Source: Lentzea waywayandensis (GTDB lineage: Bacteria > Actinomycetota > Actinomycetes > Mycobacteriales > Pseudonocardiaceae). From it: a DNA stretch of 64,000 bases. The notes under the pieces were generated by a model. That model had not been told where the DNA came from and searched no databases. It saw nothing but the letters and a program-made list of their open reading frames with translations. Shown piece by piece: positions 45,184 through 52,314 of the stretch (its first letter is position 1; every line of letters begins with the position of its first letter). The DNA lies in the NCBI RefSeq assembly GCF_900115955.1, contig NZ_FOYL01000002.1:434001-498000 (forward strand). Direction: 5' to 3'. A program made the position numbers and the translations under genes.

Positions 45184-46350
45184 TCACCATCGCACCGGAA
45201 GCTGGACCAACCCGCCGATCAACGTGTCGTGGCGCAGCCTCAGCTCGTCCACGCCGGCGGCCAGGCGCAGGGCCGGGAACCGCGTGACGAGCTGGGTGAG
45301 CACCACCTGCAACTGCATCCGCGCCAGCGCCGCACCCACGCAGTTGTATGCGCCGTGACCGAACGCGAGGCTGCCCGCGGTGTCACGCGTGATGTCGACC
45401 CGGTCCGGATCTGCGAAGGCCGCCTCGTCGTGGTTGGCCGCGATGACGTTCAGCAGCACGAAGTCACCGGTCCTGATGGCGGCCCCGTCGATCTCGAAGT
45501 CCGTCACCGCGTACCGGGGCATGCCGCCGTTGTGCGGGTTCGGCATCGACCTCCGCAGGGTCTCCTCGACGGCGCCGGGCACGAGGCTCGGGTCGTCCAC
45601 CAACGCCTGCCACTGTTCCGGGTCGGACAACAGCAGCACCGCGCAGGTGCCGATCCGGGCGACCGTGGTCTCATAACCGCCGAACAGCAACAACGCCGTC
45701 AGCCCGAGGACCTCGTCGTCGGTGATCCCCTCGGTCGCGCAGATCCTGGAGATCGCGTCGTCGCCGGGGTTCGCCCGCTTGTCAGCCACGAGTTGCTTGC
45801 AGTAGCCGAAAAGTCCGCCCAGGCCCTGCTTGGACCTCACCGGGTCCCCGACGTTCGCGGCGTCCTGGGTCCAGCCGCCGAACCGGTCCTTGTCCTCCTG
45901 CGGCACGCCCAGCCACTCGCACATCACCTGGATCGGCAGCGACAGCGCCACCGTCTCGCGCAGGTCGACCGGCGGCTTCCGCTCTGCCAGCTGGTCCAGG
46001 AGCTGCCCGGTGACCTTCTCCACGTACGGTCGCAGCTCCGCCATCCGCTCGGGTGAGAAGTGCGGCTCCAGCAACGCACGCAACCGGCCGTGGTCCGTGG
46101 CGAAGCCGCCCAGCAGACTGGCGAGCAGTGCCGACCCGCTGTCCTTCGCCGCCGGATCGGGGTTGTTGCGGCTCAGCCGGTCGTCGTCGAGCAACTGCCG
46201 CACCTCGGCATGACCGGTGACCAGCCACGCCTCGCCGCCCTCGGGAGTACGGACCCGGTGGACCGCGCCCCGGGTTTGGAGCGCGCGCAGCCCTGGCGCG
46301 AGGTGCAGCACGTTCGCCTGCTCGAAAGGCAGTTGAACCGGGGTACTCAC
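45184..46350 (-). CDS. Cytochrome P450 with unusual heme loop
   Basis: 388 residues. The I-helix LLFGGYETT keeps the acid-Thr pair, and the ExxR is EETLRRSMPN. The heme loop reads FGHGAYNCVGAALAR (Cys near 336): the residue two before the Cys is Tyr and the next Asn, where most bacterial P450s have His or Arg. I place the start at GTG 46350, with GGAGG 6 nt upstream; a weaker ATG at 46377 overlaps the previous stop. It sits between the prenyl diphosphate synthase and UbiA genes of the operon, so it probably works on the prenylated PABA core, by oxidation or ring closure. Confidence 0.87.
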   Translation of the reverse strand: MSTPVQLPFEQANVLHLAPGLRALQTRGAVHRVRTPEGGEAWLVTGHAEVRQLLDDDRLSRNNPDPAAKDSGSALLASLLGGFATDHGRLRALLEPHFSPERMAELRPYVEKVTGQLLDQLAERKPPVDLRETVALSLPIQVMCEWLGVPQEDKDRFGGWTQDAANVGDPVRSKQGLGGLFGYCKQLVADKRANPGDDAISRICATEGITDDEVLGLTALLLFGGYETTVARIGTCAVLLLSDPEQWQALVDDPSLVPGAVEETLRRSMPNPHNGGMPRYAVTDFEIDGAAIRTGDFVLLNVIAANHDEAAFADPDRVDITRDTAGSLAFGHGAYNCVGAALARMQLQVVLTQLVTRFPALRLAAGVDELRLRHDTLIGGLVQLPVRW

Positions 46351-46373
46351 TGACGACCTCCGGGAGTCACGGG

Positions 46374-47411
46374 TCATGCCGTGCGGTTGACGATGCGGTC
46401 GAACAGGGCGGTCAGTTCGGCGGACGCGGCCGGGGTCAGCCCGGCTCGTCCGAGGTGCTCCAGAGCGGAGTCGAGATGGTCGCGGGACCGCTGCTCGGCC
46501 GTGTGCCGGCCGCCGGCCTCCTCGGTGAGGTCGGCGATCTCCTGGAGGTGCGCCGCCGTGGTGCCGCCGGCCTGCCACAGTCCGCGCAGCCGCTCGCCGG
46601 CCGGGCCGCCGGCGGACAGCGCCGCCAGCACCGGCAGAGACGGGTTGCGTCGCTCGATGTCGCCCCGGACGGGCTTGCCGGTCACCGCGGGATCGCCCCA
46701 GATGTCCTCGACGTCGTTGAAGATCTGGAAGGCGAGGCCCAGATGCCTGCCCGCACCGCGCAGGGCGGCCAGGACGTGCTCCGGGCTGCCCGCCCGCAGT
46801 GCGGGAGTCACCAGTGCGCACTGCAACAGCGCGGACGTCTTCTCCTCGACGATCCGGTCGTACTCCGCGATGCCGGCGCCGGAACCCAGCCGGACGGTGA
46901 ACTCGCGGGACTGGCCAGCGAGAACCAGGCGGTTGGCCTCGGCGAACGCGCAGGAGATCTCCGCGCGGCCGGGGCCGGGGTCGTCGACGACCATCTGCAG
47001 ACTGAGAGCCTGCAACGCGTCCCCGGCCAGGATGGCCAGGCTGGCGCCGAACACCTTCCAGGCCGCTGGACGACCGCGCCGCAGCTCGTCCGCGTCGATG
47101 ATGTCGTCGTGGATCAGGGTCGAGTTGTGCAGCAGCTCCAGTGCCGCCGCCTGGGACCGGACGTCCTCCGGCCGCAGGCCGACCCCCTGCGCCGCCGCCG
47201 TCATGAGGGCGGCGCGGGTCAGCTTGCCGTTCGCCGCACCACTGAGGTCACCGTGTTCGTCGGTGAAGCCGAGGTGATAGGAGCAGACCCTGGCGAGGGT
47301 CGGCTCCAGCGCGGAGACCTGCTGCCGCACGACGGGCAACACCGTGGACCGCACCGTCCCCGGTGACAGGAGGGCTGCAAGCCCGGTCGACGAGGTGTCG
47401 AGTGTGCTCAT
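46374..47411 (-). CDS. Short-chain polyprenyl diphosphate synthase
   Basis: 345 residues. The first Asp-rich motif is intact (LIHDDIIDADELRRGRPA, D102-D103-x-x-D106), whereas the second reads NDVED (232-236) with Asn replacing the first Asp. Trans-prenyl synthases condense IPP with allylic diphosphates; the product length is probably C10, judged from the PABA prenylation context, but farnesyl or geranylgeranyl cannot be excluded. The gene is first in the eight-gene operon and is preceded by the TTGACA-N18-CAGGAT promoter at 47551-47580. Supply of IPP comes from the linked MEP genes. Confidence 0.88.
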   Translation of the reverse strand: MSTLDTSSTGLAALLSPGTVRSTVLPVVRQQVSALEPTLARVCSYHLGFTDEHGDLSGAANGKLTRAALMTAAAQGVGLRPEDVRSQAAALELLHNSTLIHDDIIDADELRRGRPAAWKVFGASLAILAGDALQALSLQMVVDDPGPGRAEISCAFAEANRLVLAGQSREFTVRLGSGAGIAEYDRIVEEKTSALLQCALVTPALRAGSPEHVLAALRGAGRHLGLAFQIFNDVEDIWGDPAVTGKPVRGDIERRNPSLPVLAALSAGGPAGERLRGLWQAGGTTAAHLQEIADLTEEAGGRHTAEQRSRDHLDSALEHLGRAGLTPAASAELTALFDRIVNRTA

Positions 47412-47499
47412 CGGGATTCTCCTCCGGTGGTCGCACGCCTTCCCGATTCCTGGTCAGACCTACGCACGGGGCGTTCGTGAATTGAACACCGAAAACTCG

Positions 47500-47688
47500 T
47501 CACCGAATCTCGAGTGACGCTCAGGAATTTGAGCAACAGTTCCAACCAGCATCCTGAACGAGCTCTCCCCGCCGTGTCAACGACGCGGCGTGAGCATGTT
47601 CGACTTTAGGAAAAACCCCAAACGCGGCGGCGTACAACCCGGATTGGACTATTCTGTGGATTGGTGGCTGCTGGGCGGCGCCAATGCC
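47500..47688. repeat. Duplicated divergent promoter region, copy 1
   Basis: Together with 51000-51166 this forms a long dispersed repeat. From TGTCAA (47575) to CCAATGCC (47688) the two copies align for 114 bp with 97 identities and no gaps; similarity continues leftwards with small gaps to about 47500. The most conserved block (29 bp identical) runs from 47594 to 47622 and includes GTTCGAC and TTTAGG; a second, TATTCTG-N-GGATTGGTGGCTGCTG, starts at 47650. This copy lies between the divergent prenyl synthase operon and the P450 at 47754. Confidence 0.85.
47551..47580 (-). promoter_or_regulatory. Minus-strand promoter of the main biosynthetic operon
   Basis: On the minus strand a perfect TTGACA (-35; 47575-47580) is followed after 18 bp by CAGGAT (-10; 47551-47556). 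The same pair with the same spacing occurs at 51027-51056, though the spacer differs, so the hexamers are what is conserved. The start codon of the operon is about 140 nt downstream, giving a leader of about 130 nt. Confidence 0.7.
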
Positions 47689-47745
47689 GCGCCACGACCA
47701 GGCCGGCCGCACCGAGATCGCCGAACCGGTTCACTGAAAGCTTGA
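47596..47745 (+). other. Mini-ORF matching a second one at 51072
   Basis: An ATG frame of 49 codons begins MFDFRKNPK, contains YSVDWWLL and ends 8 nt before the P450 start. The first 31 codons correspond without gaps to the mini-ORF at 51072. Differences between the copies do not favour silent positions, and the codons TTT AGG AAA are rare in this genome, so I favour DNA-level conservation over a real peptide. A leader peptide cannot be excluded. Confidence 0.35.
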
Positions 47746-47753
47746 GAGGCGAA

Positions 47754-49001
47754 ATGGCTACAACGGCCGATTCTGGGAAATTGCTCGAAGGCAGGCCGTT
47801 CGACCCCTATGGCGCACATCGCGACGACCCGTACGCATTCCTGGCCGACGTCGGAGACGCGGAGCCGGTGTTCTACGCCCCTCTGCTCGACGCGTGGTGC
47901 GTCACCCGGCGCGAGGACATGCTCGCCGTGCTGAAGGACGACCGGAGCTTCTCGGCACGCGACCACAACCCTCGTCCCAAGGTCGCGCTGCCCGAGGACG
48001 TGAGCAGGATGTTCAAGACCTGGCGCGGCGCCGGTGCCGTGGCCGTCGGCTCACTCGACCCTCCCGAGCACGCCAAGATCAGGGAAGTGCTCAACACCGG
48101 GTTCACGCCGGCCAGGGTCAGGGCGTTCGAACCCACGATGCGGGCGATCGCGACCGACCTCGCCGAGCGTGCCGCGGCGGAGGAGGAGTTCGACTTCATC
48201 GCCGCGTTCGCCGTGCCGTACGCCCTCGAGGTGATGTGCCGGCGTCTCGGGGTCCCGGACGAGTACCTCGACCGGTGCCGTCTGTGGTCCGAGCAGCGCA
48301 TCGAGCTCATGATGTTGCAGAGCGACACCGATCCCGACCTGCTGCGCGAACACGCCCGCGGGCTGATGGAGTTCGGCGCGTTCGCCCGTTCGATCGCGCA
48401 GGACCGGCTGGCCTCACCGCGGGACGACCTGATCAGCGAGCTGCTCCACGACGGCAAGGCGGGCAACACGCTCACGGCCGACCAGGTCGCCGTCCAGATC
48501 CCCACCCTGATCTTCGCCGGACACATGACCTGTGCCGAGGCGCTGGGCACGATCACGTACCAGCAGCTCCGGTCCCTCGGCGGCTGGGCCGAGGTCGTCG
48601 ACGGGACGATCGCCACCCGCGACCTCGTCGAGGAGGGCTTGCGGTTCGACAGTCCGCTGGCGGGCATGTACCGGACCGCGACGCGTGACGTGGTGGTCGG
48701 CGACGTCCACCTGGCCGAGGGAAGCAGGCTGCTCCTGCTGTACGGAGCGGCCGGCCGGGACAGTCGCGCCCACGCGTGTCCGGCGGCGTTCAGCCCGGGC
48801 AGCAAGTCCGCCACGCACCTCGCGTTCGGGCACGGCATCCACTTCTGCCTCGGAGCCGGGTTCGCCCGCGCGGAGCTGGAGATCGCGGTGCAGGCCCTCG
48901 CCGCCAGGATGCCGGGTCTGACCCTGGCGCCGGGACTGCCACCACGGCACCGGCCGGTGTTCCCGCTGCGGGCGTTGACCGAACTGCGGGTACGGCAGTG
49001 A
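47754..49001 (+). CDS. Cytochrome P450 lacking the I-helix acid
   Basis: 415 residues. The heme loop FGHGIHFCLGAGFAR (C365) and the ExxR (EGLR, near 295) are normal. In the I-helix the usual AGxE/D-T reads AGHMTC (residues 255-260), so the acid that helps to protonate bound O2 is Met. P450s with such changes often do chemistry other than O2-dependent hydroxylation. In this cluster it is the best candidate for a BezE-like cyclase that activates an N-acetoxy arylamine. It is transcribed alone from the divergent promoter opposite the main operon. The ATG at 47754 has GAGAGG at 4 nt. A strong hairpin follows. Confidence 0.88.
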   Translation: MATTADSGKLLEGRPFDPYGAHRDDPYAFLADVGDAEPVFYAPLLDAWCVTRREDMLAVLKDDRSFSARDHNPRPKVALPEDVSRMFKTWRGAGAVAVGSLDPPEHAKIREVLNTGFTPARVRAFEPTMRAIATDLAERAAAEEEFDFIAAFAVPYALEVMCRRLGVPDEYLDRCRLWSEQRIELMMLQSDTDPDLLREHARGLMEFGAFARSIAQDRLASPRDDLISELLHDGKAGNTLTADQVAVQIPTLIFAGHMTCAEALGTITYQQLRSLGGWAEVVDGTIATRDLVEEGLRFDSPLAGMYRTATRDVVVGDVHLAEGSRLLLLYGAAGRDSRAHACPAAFSPGSKSATHLAFGHGIHFCLGAGFARAELEIAVQALAARMPGLTLAPGLPPRHRPVFPLRALTELRVRQ

Positions 49002-49007
49002 GAACGG

Positions 49008-49042
49008 CCTCGGCCTGCGCCACGTCGTGGCGCAGGCCGAGG
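49008..49042. terminator. Bidirectional terminator hairpin
   Basis: A perfect 15-bp stem (CCTCGGCCTGCGCCA with its complement) and a 5-nt loop lie between the convergent P450 and methyltransferase genes, immediately after the P450 stop and 12 bp from the methyltransferase stop. No U-tract. Confidence 0.8.
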
Positions 49043-49053
49043 AGTGTGCGGGA

Positions 49054-49884
49054 TCAGGCGCGGACGGCGGTCAGGTAGAGGTAGCCCTGCTCCGGCGTGA
49101 CCGCGGACAGGCGCATGAAGGCGAGCAGCGAGTCGGCCTGTTCCTCGCCGACCAGAGCGACCAGCTCGTCGCGTTTGGTCTCCACGGCGTCGGCCATGAC
49201 CGCGAGGGTGCGATTGCAGTTGGCGCTGATGTCGCGGATCTCCGCATCGACGAAACCGTTGGCGGCCAACGCCTTCTCGTACTCGTCCACAGTGCCCAGG
49301 GACTTCACCGCGTAGTTCTCGCAGACGTGGTCCAGGACCTTGCGTCCCTCAGGGCTGACCGGGCCGCGCTCGATGACGTCGACGATGGCGAGGCGGCCGC
49401 CGGGGCGCAGGACGCGAGCGATCTCGGAGAGCACCTGACCGCGGTCGGGCATGTGCCACATCGACTCGAACGCCCAGGCCGCGTCGAACGAGCCGTCGGG
49501 GAAGGACATGTCCATCGCGTCCGTGAACTGGAACGTGGCCTTGTCGCCGAGCCCGGCCGCGGCCGCGAGCTCGTTGGCCTGCGCCACCTGGACGTGACTG
49601 ACGGAGATGCCCACCACGTTCACGCCGGAGGTGCGGACGAGCCGCAGCGCGGGGTGGCCGATGCCGCAGCCGACGTCGAGGACCCGCTGGCCGGCCTGCG
49701 CGCCGAGGCCCGCGATCATCATGTCGGTCAGGCGGTCCGTGGCCACCTCGATGGAGCTGTCGTCGGCGTCGTCGTCCCAGTACCCGTAGTGGTAGTTGGG
49801 GCCCCACGCGGAACCGTAGATCTGACCGATCCCGTCGTACACGTCGGCGACGTCGCTGGGAGCGGGAGACTGCTCGATCGTCAT
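49054..49884 (-). CDS. SAM-dependent methyltransferase (probable O-methyltransferase)
   Basis: 276 residues. The N-terminal GPNYHYGYWDDD is followed by motif I VLDVGCGIGHPA, GVNVVGISVSHVQV, the AWAFESMWHMPDR region and LRPGGRLAIVDV. This layout is that of natural-product methyltransferases in the RebM/UbiE-like group acting on O or N of small molecules. The ATG at 49884 has GGAG at 6 nt. It is downstream of the C-methyltransferase gene on the same strand, separated by a hairpin at 49937-49982. A methyl ether on the terpene or on a benzylic alcohol is a plausible target; the sequence does not tell. Confidence 0.8.
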   Translation of the reverse strand: MTIEQSPAPSDVADVYDGIGQIYGSAWGPNYHYGYWDDDADDSSIEVATDRLTDMMIAGLGAQAGQRVLDVGCGIGHPALRLVRTSGVNVVGISVSHVQVAQANELAAAAGLGDKATFQFTDAMDMSFPDGSFDAAWAFESMWHMPDRGQVLSEIARVLRPGGRLAIVDVIERGPVSPEGRKVLDHVCENYAVKSLGTVDEYEKALAANGFVDAEIRDISANCNRTLAVMADAVETKRDELVALVGEEQADSLLAFMRLSAVTPEQGYLYLTAVRA

Positions 49885-49936
49885 TCGGATCTCCGTAGTT
49901 GTTGTGAGGGTGGCGGGAAGTCGGCTCAACAGCTGA

Positions 49937-49982
49937 TCGCGCAGGCGCCCGGCCGGGACTCCCCGGCCGAGCGCCTGCGCGA
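49937..49982. terminator. Long hairpin between the two methyltransferase genes
   Basis: TCGCGCAGGCGC pairs with GCGCCTGCGCGA, and an inner CGGCCGGG pairs with CCCGGCCG. It starts 12 bp past the stop of the C-methyltransferase (minus strand) and may end or attenuate its transcript before the second methyltransferase. Confidence 0.65.
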
Positions 49983-49993
49983 TGGTGAGCCGC

Positions 49994-50890
49994 TCACTTC
50001 TTCTCGAAGCGCAGGAAACCCAGCTGCAAGCCCCCTGCTCGCCATTCAGCGCCCTGCGCCTGGTTCGCCAGCAGAGAGATCCTGAGCTGCCTGCGCTCCA
50101 CTGCCGAAAGGCCGCTGTCGTTGTCCAGCACCGCCTTCGTCCAGGCGGCGCTCTCCTCCCAGAACGGCGCGGTCTCCGCGGTGGCGTCGACCTCGTCGAC
50201 CAGCTCGAAACCCGCGGCCTCCGCGGCTTCCGCGTAGTCGCGCACCGTGGCCGGTTTCGTGTAGAAGTACTCGGCCCACACATCGGCTCCGTGAGGGCGA
50301 GTCAGGAACACTTCCTCGACGCACACGCTCGCGCCCGGCCGGAGCACGTGCGACAGCCGCTCGAACCACTGAGGGCGGTTGAAGTACCCGCTGCTCTCGA
50401 TCGCGACCGCCGCGTCGTAGGGGCCGTCGTCCACGGTGAGGCGATTCGCGTCGCAGACCAGCGTCCGGACCTTGCCGCCCAGACCGCATTCCCGCGCGAA
50501 CCCGTTGACGACCGGCGCGTGTTCCGGCGCGTTGGTGACCGACGTGACGTCGGCGCCGTATTCCTGGGCCCAGAAGAGCGAGCCTCCGCCGAGGCCGCAG
50601 CCGACGTCCAGGACCTTCCCGGACAGCCGGTGTTCGGCGCCCCAGATCTTGGCCGCGTACCGCAGCAGGCCCTCCTGATGGAGCCGAATGCTGCCGCGAA
50701 TGGCGTCCGCGTCGTTGCCGGGCGGTGGCGCTTCGGAGGAGGGGTAGTACCCGACGTGATAGTGAATCCTGGGGCCGGGCCCGTATTTGCGCACCAGCTT
50801 GGCTGTTTTGTCGTCGTAGTACTGGCCGACCACCCTTACCTCGTCCTGAGGGTCCAGCGCTGCCAGAGGTGAACTTGAAATGTTTGACAC
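49994..50890 (-). CDS. Geranyl diphosphate C-methyltransferase-like enzyme
   Basis: 298 residues. After a short lead comes VGQYYDDKTAKLVRKYGPG and the aromatic RIHYHVGYYP, reminiscent of the YHHHYG segment of geranyl diphosphate 2-C-methyltransferase and of sterol methyltransferases. Motif I is VLDVGCGLGGGSLFWA, then the FNRPQW, LRPGASVCVEEVF and FYTKPATVRDY blocks. It probably methylates a prenyl diphosphate alkene; in benzastatin biosynthesis BezA does this at C6 of geranyl diphosphate. The GTG at 50890 has GGAG upstream. The gene is driven by the second copy of the repeated promoter, opposite ispH. Confidence 0.8.
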   Translation of the reverse strand: MSNISSSPLAALDPQDEVRVVGQYYDDKTAKLVRKYGPGPRIHYHVGYYPSSEAPPPGNDADAIRGSIRLHQEGLLRYAAKIWGAEHRLSGKVLDVGCGLGGGSLFWAQEYGADVTSVTNAPEHAPVVNGFARECGLGGKVRTLVCDANRLTVDDGPYDAAVAIESSGYFNRPQWFERLSHVLRPGASVCVEEVFLTRPHGADVWAEYFYTKPATVRDYAEAAEAAGFELVDEVDATAETAPFWEESAAWTKAVLDNDSGLSAVERRQLRISLLANQAQGAEWRAGGLQLGFLRFEKK

Positions 50891-50999
50891 GGTCACTTCT
50901 CCAGGGCTCGGATGTCGACGACGTTGATGAACGGCCTGGTGCGGTCGTTGCGCGGTGCCCGCCGTGATGTGGCCAGGATTCGAAACGCAGAGCCGCCGC

Positions 51000-51166
51000 G
51001 AAATCGAGTGGCAGCTATCGGATTCCATCCTGGAGGGACGCCCCTGGTCGTGTCAACGACGTGGCCTGCGCATGTTCGACTTTAGGAAAAACCCCAAAGG
51101 GCACGGCGTAAAGCCTGAACTGCACTATTCTGCGGATTGGTGGCTGCTGCGCGACACCAATGCCGT
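51000..51166. repeat. Duplicated divergent promoter region, copy 2
   Basis: The partner of 47500-47688. The constant offset of 3476 bp across the 114-bp core means no insertions or deletions. GTTCGAC is at 51074-51080 and TATTCT at 51126-51131; the distances from TTGACA are identical in both copies. It lies between the C-methyltransferase (minus) and ispH-dxs-ispG (plus), so the same element drives two further divergent units of the cluster. Confidence 0.85.
51027..51056 (-). promoter_or_regulatory. Minus-strand promoter of the C-methyltransferase
   Basis: TTGACA (51051-51056) and CAGGAT (51027-51032) with an 18-bp spacer on the minus strand, the same arrangement as at 47551-47580. The start codon is about 137 nt downstream, nearly the same leader length as at the main operon. 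Confidence 0.7.
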
Positions 51167-51185
51167 GTTCGAGTCCGGCTATTGA
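51072..51185 (+). other. Mini-ORF matching the one at 47596
   Basis: A 37-codon ATG frame (begins MFDFRKNPK, includes YSADWWLL, ends ESGY) inside the repeated promoter, ending 129 bp before ispH. It is similar to the 47596 frame over 31 codons. I see no ribosome site; regulatory DNA is the likelier reading. Confidence 0.35.
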
Positions 51186-51314
51186 GCCGGCACCCCGCGG
51201 CGGACCAGCCTTCCCGAGAAGGACTCGGTTTCTACCGACCGGCGTGGATGCCCTGTTCGGCAACGCGAAGCCAGGCGTTCCGACGCGGACGTCATGGCAC
51301 GGAACGGAGTGGGA

Positions 51315-52265
51315 ATGAGTGGCGGTAAGCAGGTCCTGCTGGCCGAACCGCGGAGTTTGTGCGCCGGCGTGCGCCGGGCCATTGCCATCATCGACCTCGC
51401 GCTGGAACAACACGGCGCGCCGATCTACGTCCGCAAGGAGATCGTGCACAACCACTACGTGGTGCGCGGATTCCAGCAGCGGGGTGTCGTGTTCGTCGAC
51501 TCCGAGCAGGAGGTGCCGGAGGGCGCGGTGTGCGTCTTCTCCGCGCACGGTGTCTCCCCGCAGGTGCGGCAGAACGCGGACGCGCGCGGGCTGGACGTGC
51601 TCGACGCGACCTGTCCCCTGGTGGCCAAGGTGCACCAGGAGGCCCGCCGCTTCGCCCGGGACGGGCGGACGTTGCTGCTGGTCGGGCACGCGGACCACGA
51701 GGAGGTCGAGGGCACCTTCGGGCACGCTCCCGACCAGACGATCATCGTCGAGACGGTCGCCGACGCGGAGGCGCTGGACCTTCCCGCCGACGCACCGGTC
51801 GCCTACCTCACCCAGACCACGCTCTCGGTGGACGAGACCAGGGACATCATCGCCGTGCTCCAGCGCAGGTTCACCGACCTGCGCGGGCCCGCCACCGACG
51901 ACATCTGTTACGCCAGCCAGAACCGCCAGGACGGCATCAGGGCCATCGTGGACCGGTGCGACCTGGTGCTGGTGGTCGGTTCGACGAACTCCAGCAACTC
52001 GATCCGGATGGTCGAGGTGGCCAGAAGGCTTGGTGCCACAGCGGAACTCGTCCCGGACGTGTCCCACTTCGACCCCGCGTGGCTGGCCGGTGTGACGACG
52101 GTCGGGGTGAGCGCCGGGGCGAGCGCGCCGGAGATCCTCGTCGACGAACTTCTCGACCGGCTCGCCGAACTGGGTCACGCGGACGTCGCCGTGCACCGGG
52201 TGGCGACCGAGGACGTCGTGTTCTCCCCGCCCGCGCGGCTGACCGGAGTGGCGGACGTGCCGTGA
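51315..52265 (+). CDS. ispH: 4-hydroxy-3-methylbut-2-enyl diphosphate reductase
   Basis: 316 residues of the LytB/IspH fold. The three Cys that bind the iron-sulfur cluster are in SLCAGVRRA, DATCPLV and DDICYAS; EIVHNHYVV, FSAHGVSP, GHADHEEV and TQTTLSVDET are conserved substrate contacts. It performs the last MEP step, yielding IPP and DMAPP. The ATG at 51315 has GGAG at 5 nt; an ATG at 51294 is less likely. First gene of an isoprenoid supply operon inside the cluster, probably a second copy beside a housekeeping one elsewhere. Confidence 0.95.
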   Translation: MSGGKQVLLAEPRSLCAGVRRAIAIIDLALEQHGAPIYVRKEIVHNHYVVRGFQQRGVVFVDSEQEVPEGAVCVFSAHGVSPQVRQNADARGLDVLDATCPLVAKVHQEARRFARDGRTLLLVGHADHEEVEGTFGHAPDQTIIVETVADAEALDLPADAPVAYLTQTTLSVDETRDIIAVLQRRFTDLRGPATDDICYASQNRQDGIRAIVDRCDLVLVVGSTNSSNSIRMVEVARRLGATAELVPDVSHFDPAWLAGVTTVGVSAGASAPEILVDELLDRLAELGHADVAVHRVATEDVVFSPPARLTGVADVP

Positions 52266-52314
52266 CCGATCGAGACCGGGCAACCACCGTCGCTGATGAG
52301 GAGCACTGTTCGAC

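Noticed and set aside
47650..47655. Plus-strand -10 (TATTCT) for the P450 at 47754
   Set aside because: Conserved in both repeats, but no -35 hexamer lies 16-19 bp upstream, so I do not list it as a promoter; an activator-dependent promoter is possible.
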